From positions 1-10,389 of the forward strand of contig PMBV01000215.1 of NCBI GenBank assembly GCA_003153055.1: DNA of 10,389 nucleotides. The letters are read 5' to 3'. This DNA comes from Myxococcales bacterium. GTDB taxonomy: Bacteria; Myxococcota; Myxococcia; Myxococcales; Myxococcaceae. Both the position numbers and the translations under genes were made by a program. Under the pieces are notes generated by a model. That model had not been told where the DNA came from, ran no database searches, and saw only the letters and a program-made list of their open reading frames with translations. Below are positions 6,810 to 10,389 of the stretch, piece by piece. How positions within the stretch are numbered: the first letter of the stretch is position 1; every line of letters begins with the position of its first letter.

Positions 6810-7900
6810 CGAGGCTGCGCTCCAGGTGCCGGGGCCCGGGTCGCGTCGGGAATCGGAAGCGGCCCCACCGCCGGTTTCCACACCGCGGCCGGAGCCTGGC
6901 CCGCATCGCCGGGGGCCCGTGGAGCGGCCCCGCCCACGACGGGCGGCCGAGCGGCTGGAGCACCCGGCGCAGGAGCGGCCACACTTGGAGCCGCCACCAC
7001 TGGAGTCGCCGGTGCCGTGGCCACGCCGAGGCTGCCGGGCCGCTGCGTACGGAGGTAGAACTGCTGGCGGTAGTCGCTCGCCGGGTAGGTGGCGAGCCCG
7101 TCTCGGGCCACGGCCAGCGACTCCTCGCGCTTGCCCACCATGTCGTACGACTGCATCAGCATCACCATGGCAAAGTCTCGCACCTTGGCGCGCTTGTCCT
7201 GCTCGATGAACCGGGCGAGGGGTTTAGTCGCCTCCTCGAAGCGCCGGAGCTGAAACAGGGCGTTGCCAAGGAAGAACGAGGCATCGACAGCCTCGTCGTC
7301 GGGAGGGCTCATGGAGAGGAAGCGGTTGAGCTGGGCCACCGCATCGGCGAACTCGTTGCGGCGAAAGGACGTCTTGCCCTTCTCGAGGATCGCCTGGCCA
7401 ATCTCCTTGCGGAGCGAGGCGGAGCGCTCCTGGAGAACCATGCGCGTGAAAACCGGCAGCCGGGCCTGATCGAGCCGGGCCATCGCGTCGATGCCCTTGA
7501 GCCGATCTTCCCCCGAGAGCGTGACCATCATCTTGTAGGCCTGCATCGCGCCCTGCTCGGCCCCCTGCTGGCCAGCCTGATCGGCCTTGAGCTTCTCGAT
7601 GGTGGCGTCGAGCTGAGCCACCTGCTTCTCGAGGCGCTCTCTTTCGGAGTTGGCGCTGGCAGCCCGAGCATTGGAGATCACCACCACCCCGGCGACGCAG
7701 AGGCCCGCGAACAGCACGTACGCCACACCGGTGGCAAACCAGGTCCTCGTCTGGAAGGCATGTTGCTGGGTGGAAACCGTCTTGAGCTCGGCGAGAAGCG
7801 TCTTGAGCGCGTTGTCGGTCTTGATGGTCATGTTGCGCGACTCGATGACTTCGCGCTTGAGCTCGTCGAACAGCTTCGACTGGTCTTGGGGTTCAGCCAT
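6806..7900 (-). CDS. Membrane-anchored coiled-coil/TPR protein with Pro/Ala-rich tail
   Basis: 364 aa from ATG 7900; the frame is open up to 8026, but the longer version would overlap the beta-barrel gene. Residues 1-54 are a cytoplasmic, helical, charged segment. Residues 55-76 are one membrane helix (FATGVAYVLFAGLCVAGVVV). Residues 82-120 look like a coiled coil (ERERLEKQVAQLDATIEKLK). Residues about 165-285 are TPR-like helical pairs (ILEKGKTSFRRNEFADAVAQ; then FFLGNALFQLRRFEEATKPL). Residues 288-364 are a low-complexity Pro/Ala/Val tail. The layout recalls periplasmic TPR proteins tethered to the inner membrane and used as assembly or scaffolding factors, such as YfgM or CpoB-like proteins. 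That comparison is of architecture only, and no orthology is claimed. It is translationally coupled to the small membrane protein downstream. Confidence 0.82.
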   Translation of the reverse strand: MAEPQDQSKLFDELKREVIESRNMTIKTDNALKTLLAELKTVSTQQHAFQTRTWFATGVAYVLFAGLCVAGVVVISNARAASANSERERLEKQVAQLDATIEKLKADQAGQQGAEQGAMQAYKMMVTLSGEDRLKGIDAMARLDQARLPVFTRMVLQERSASLRKEIGQAILEKGKTSFRRNEFADAVAQLNRFLSMSPPDDEAVDASFFLGNALFQLRRFEEATKPLARFIEQDKRAKVRDFAMVMLMQSYDMVGKREESLAVARDGLATYPASDYRQQFYLRTQRPGSLGVATAPATPVVAAPSVAAPAPGAPAARPPVVGGAAPRAPGDAGQAPAAVWKPAVGPLPIPDATRAPAPGAQPR

Positions 7901-7949
7901 GTGGGGCTGACCTACCACAGGGCGGTGGGCCCGACGACATTCCCCCCCT

Positions 7950-8657
7950 TCAGAGCCGCGCTGGGGCGCCGAAGCCTGGGGCCACGAGATCGCGCTGGGG
8001 CGCCGGAGCAAAGAGGTATGAGACACCGATGGACACGAGCACGCCGCCCGCGTTGAAGCCCGAGACCCCGGTGACGAAGCCGCGCGCGAGCAGCCAACGA
8101 GCGTCGAAGGTCAGCGCCCAGGTGTCGCTGAAGCGCCAGTGGAAACCACCGACGGTCGCGAAGCCGAACACCAGCCGCTCCGGTACCTCGACGGAGCTCG
8201 ACTGAACGAAGGCGAAGGTCGGGCCACCCTCCACGCCGAGGTACGGGCTGAGGCCCCGAAAGAAGACGTTCGCCCCGGTGAGCCGCGCACCGATGAGGCC
8301 CCCGTAGGTGACCGCGGTGAACGAGCCCAGGCCGCCCAGCGTGAACCAGTCGGGGCCCCCGAAGAGATCGACGGCCACGTCGAGCCAGTCGGTGGCCATG
8401 AAGCCAAAGCCTATCTGGAGCGCCGGGCCGCCTTCGGTGGCTTTGATGGACTCGGCGCCGATGGCCTTGGCCCGATCGAACAGGTACCAGTTGGGTGCCC
8501 ACCGGTAGCCCGCCAGCACGGTGATCCGCCCCGCGCCTTCTGGCGGCGAGCTGGGCCCCACCTGGGCCCGCGTCGAAGTGCCAGCGAGGAGCAGCAGGGC
8601 GAGGGCACACCTCAGGCCGAAGCGCGGCGACAAAGCGTCAAGGGTCCCTCCGAACAT
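7950..8657 (-). CDS. Small outer-membrane beta-barrel protein (porin-like fold)
   Basis: 235 aa from ATG 8657. A signal peptide is evident (RFGLRCALALLLLAGTSTRA, cut near residue 31). The mature part alternates polar and hydrophobic residues with many Gly and aromatics (ITVLAGYRWAPNWYLF, ALQIGFGFMATDWLDVAVDL, GFHWRFSDTWALTFDARWLL), as expected for a roughly 8-stranded outer-membrane barrel. The strand GGVLVSIGVSYLF (204-216) looks like the C-terminal beta-signal recognised by the BAM machinery. Unusually, 19 further residues follow, and they derive from a 34-bp tandem duplication (listed separately). An alternative TTG start at 8633 has GGAGGG (8646-8651) 12 nt upstream and gives a shorter n-region (MSPRFGLR). 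A GTG at 8678 is a third option. Lies 49 nt after mutL on the same strand. Function beyond the fold is unknown. Confidence 0.8.
   Translation of the reverse strand: MFGGTLDALSPRFGLRCALALLLLAGTSTRAQVGPSSPPEGAGRITVLAGYRWAPNWYLFDRAKAIGAESIKATEGGPALQIGFGFMATDWLDVAVDLFGGPDWFTLGGLGSFTAVTYGGLIGARLTGANVFFRGLSPYLGVEGGPTFAFVQSSSVEVPERLVFGFATVGGFHWRFSDTWALTFDARWLLARGFVTGVSGFNAGGVLVSIGVSYLFAPAPQRDLVAPGFGAPARL
7957..8024. repeat. 34-bp imperfect tandem duplication at the 3' end of the beta-barrel gene
   Basis: Two abutting copies lie at 7957-7990 and 7991-8024. The first 15 bases (CGCGCTGGGGCGCCG) are identical and I count 25 of 34 positions matching overall. The period is not a multiple of 3, so the copies are read in different frames in the gene, giving the post-barrel tail and the TGA at 7950-7952. 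Confidence 0.6.
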
Positions 8658-8706
8658 GGGCCTCAAGGTACCAGTCACGATCGCCCCGGCAACATTTCGC
8701 AGCGTT

Positions 8707-10389
8707 TCAAGACGCCCAGCCCTCGAGCTCGAGGAGTGGAAGCTGATGCACCACGATTCGAGCGCGCCGAGGGGCCACCGAGAAATCGCAGTCATCGAGG
8801 GCCCCGAGTTGGGCGTGGACCTCGGCGTGAGAGGCCGCCCGCCAGCGCCCTGGCACGGCGGCGGCAGCCAGACAGCGGAGCCCCTCCTCGGTGCCCTTGG
8901 GCTCGAGCTCGGCCAACTCTCCGAGCAACTCGCCCCAGGCCTCCGGCGAGAGCCCGGCGCCCTCGAGCTCGGCCGGGGCCCGCCGCACCACGACGGTGGC
9001 ACCGCCGAAGGGCTCGACCTCGAGGCCCAACGCCAGGAGCCACGCCGCCCCGGCGAGGACCTGCTCGATGGCATTGCCAGGGAGCACCACCGTCACCGAG
9101 AACAGCGACCCGGCGTCCACCCCGAGCTGCCCCGCGCGGCCCTTCGTCAGGAGCCGAGACAGCATGAGCCGCTCCTGCACGGCCCAGGGGTCGACGACGA
9201 CGAGCGTCCCTCCGGCCCCCTCGCACAGCCAAAACCGGTGGCCCAGCTCACCCACGAAGCGGAGCTGACCAAAGTACCCAGGCGGCGGCGCCTCGTTCAA
9301 CGAGGGCCGGGCCGTGCCATAGGGCGCCCGGGGGCCGTCGTGGGCCACGGGTACCCCAGGGTCTCCCTGCAACGGGGCCCCTTCCTTCGCGCGAGCGAGA
9401 AACCGCTCCACCGCCAGCGCGTAATGGGCGTGAACCGCGGCGGTCGGCTCACCCTGCGCCTGCCTCCATGAGGCCGAGCCCAGGGCCTTGCCGATGCCCG
9501 CGGCCAGCACGTCCTGAATCGATCTCGGGTCAGCGAAGCGCACCTCGAGCTTCTGCGGGTGCACGTTCACGTCGACCTGCGCCGGGTCGACCTCGAGGAA
9601 GAGCACGGTGATGGGCTGGCGGCCCGGGGGCAAGGTGTCCTGGAAGGCGCGCTGCACCGCCGACGTCACCCCCCGGTCACGCACGTAGCGGTGGTTGACG
9701 AAGGTGTAGAGCCCCCGCGCCGTGGGGAGCGTCATCTCACCCGACGCCACCAGGCCGGTGACCGACACCCCCAGGCGCCGCTCCTCCACCTTCAACAGAT
9801 GGGGCAGCACCTCGGTGCCGAGGAGCGCGGCGATGCGCTCTTCGAGGGCGGCGGTGGGTGGGCTGGTGATGATCGCCCTCCCCTCGTGCTCGAGGAAGAA
9901 GCCGATCTCCGGGTGGGCCAGCGCCAAGCGCACCACCGCTTCCTCGCAGTGGCCCAACTCGGTCGACTCCCGCTTGAGGAACTTGCGCCTCGCGGGGGTA
10001 TTGAAGAACAGGTCGGCGACGTCGATCTGCGTCCCGGCGATGGGCGCCGCGTCAGCCACAGCGAGCTCGGCCCCACCCGTGAGCTCGAGTCGCGTGCCCT
10101 TCGGGGCGCCCGGCTCGGCGGTGGTGAGCGTGAACCGCGAGACCGAGGCGATCGACGGGAGCGCCTCGCCTCGGAAGCCCTTGGTCACGATGCTCGAGAG
10201 GCCCTCGGCGTCGGCGAGCTTGCTGGTCGCGTGCCGTTCGAGGCTCAGGCGCGCGTCACCGCGTGACATGCCACAGCCGTCGTCGGTCACTGAGATGAGC
10301 TCGAGACCGCCCTTGGCCAGGCGGACGCGCACCGTATGGGCCCCGGCGTCGACGGCGTTCTCGCACAGCTCCTTCACCACGCTGGCCGG
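8707..10389 (-). CDS. mutL: DNA mismatch repair protein MutL (5' end outside window)
   Basis: A GHKL ATPase that couples MutS mismatch recognition to downstream strand processing. 560 residues are visible, starting at PASVVKEL, which aligns with P23 of E. coli MutL, so about 22 residues are missing and the full length would be about 580 (family usual about 600-650). Seen in fragment numbering: motif I KELCENAVDAGA with catalytic Glu7 and Asn11; DDGCGM (36-41); ERHATSK (51-57); GFRGEAL (71-77); FFNTPARRKFLK (128-139); and NVHPQKLEVRF (275-285). The N-terminal ATPase and transducer domains look intact. A short linker (about 300-375) leads to a C-terminal dimerisation domain starting near FVGELGHRFWLCEG. 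There the endonuclease metal motif DQHA-x2-E-x4-E reads DPWAVQERLMLS (bases 9157-9192), and the usual C-P-H-G-R-P is not found. The gene leads the minus-strand group; its promoter is outside the window. Confidence 0.97.
   Translation of the reverse strand, partial: PASVVKELCENAVDAGAHTVRVRLAKGGLELISVTDDGCGMSRGDARLSLERHATSKLADAEGLSSIVTKGFRGEALPSIASVSRFTLTTAEPGAPKGTRLELTGGAELAVADAAPIAGTQIDVADLFFNTPARRKFLKRESTELGHCEEAVVRLALAHPEIGFFLEHEGRAIITSPPTAALEERIAALLGTEVLPHLLKVEERRLGVSVTGLVASGEMTLPTARGLYTFVNHRYVRDRGVTSAVQRAFQDTLPPGRQPITVLFLEVDPAQVDVNVHPQKLEVRFADPRSIQDVLAAGIGKALGSASWRQAQGEPTAAVHAHYALAVERFLARAKEGAPLQGDPGVPVAHDGPRAPYGTARPSLNEAPPPGYFGQLRFVGELGHRFWLCEGAGGTLVVVDPWAVQERLMLSRLLTKGRAGQLGVDAGSLFSVTVVLPGNAIEQVLAGAAWLLALGLEVEPFGGATVVVRRAPAELEGAGLSPEAWGELLGELAELEPKGTEEGLRCLAAAAVPGRWRAASHAEVHAQLGALDDCDFSVAPRRARIVVHQLPLLELEGWAS

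Noticed and set aside
7893..7940. A 15-codon - strand frame (MSSGPPPCGRSAPHG) between the barrel and TPR genes
   Set aside because: Its G-run is only 1 nt from the ATG, too close for a ribosome site, and nothing else supports it as a leader peptide.
8715..8745. Palindromic CTCGAGCTCGAG near the mutL 3' end as a terminator or operator
   Set aside because: It encodes Leu-Glu repeats of MutL's last residues, and CTCGAG/GAGCTC words are frequent throughout the window.
9559..10266. A 235-codon + strand frame over mutL
   Set aside because: Antisense shadow of a gene with complete GHKL motifs; composition is typical of such shadows.

Overview
This is a GC-rich (roughly two-thirds G+C), gene-dense chromosomal window. 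It most resembles a myxobacterium (Myxococcota, formerly Deltaproteobacteria). The reasons are a transmembrane Ser/Thr protein kinase, an FHA-GAF sigma-54 activator, several secreted TPR proteins and lipoproteins, a lipoprotein with repeated carboxypeptidase-regulatory-like domains, and strong GC-third-position bias that leaves long spurious frames on the opposite strand. The assignment is by gene content only. I see no rRNA, tRNA, CRISPR array, insertion sequence or attachment site.

Left block, + strand, 3-6326: five genes packed as one probable operon. (1) The 3' part of a transmembrane Ser/Thr kinase. (2) A secreted or membrane TPR/coiled-coil protein whose TTG start overlaps the kinase stop. 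(3) An FHA-GAF-AAA+-Fis sigma-54 enhancer-binding protein. (4) A small predicted lipoprotein with an Ig-like look. (5) A larger lipoprotein with a Cys-rich N-terminus and four carboxypeptidase-regulatory-like repeats. Gaps are 15 nt or less, or the genes overlap by 4 nt. A plausible reading is a signalling cassette (kinase to FHA/sigma-54 regulator) tied to envelope proteins. A good -24/-12 sigma-54 promoter match lies just after the regulator gene, inside the first lipoprotein gene.

Right block, - strand, 10389-6300: mutL (5' end outside the window), then a small outer-membrane beta-barrel protein, a membrane-anchored coiled-coil/TPR protein, and a small single-TM protein. Gaps are 49 nt, 49 nt and a 4-nt ATGA overlap, so co-transcription is likely. 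The two blocks converge and their last genes overlap tail to tail by 27 nt (6300-6326), with no clear terminator.

The points most worth checking are: the degenerate phosphothreonine pocket in the FHA domain; the intragenic sigma-54 promoter match; a MutL C-terminal domain without the usual endonuclease motifs; and a 34-bp imperfect tandem duplication that gives the beta-barrel gene its final codons and sets its stop frame. I did not find a clearly new defence or mobile system.
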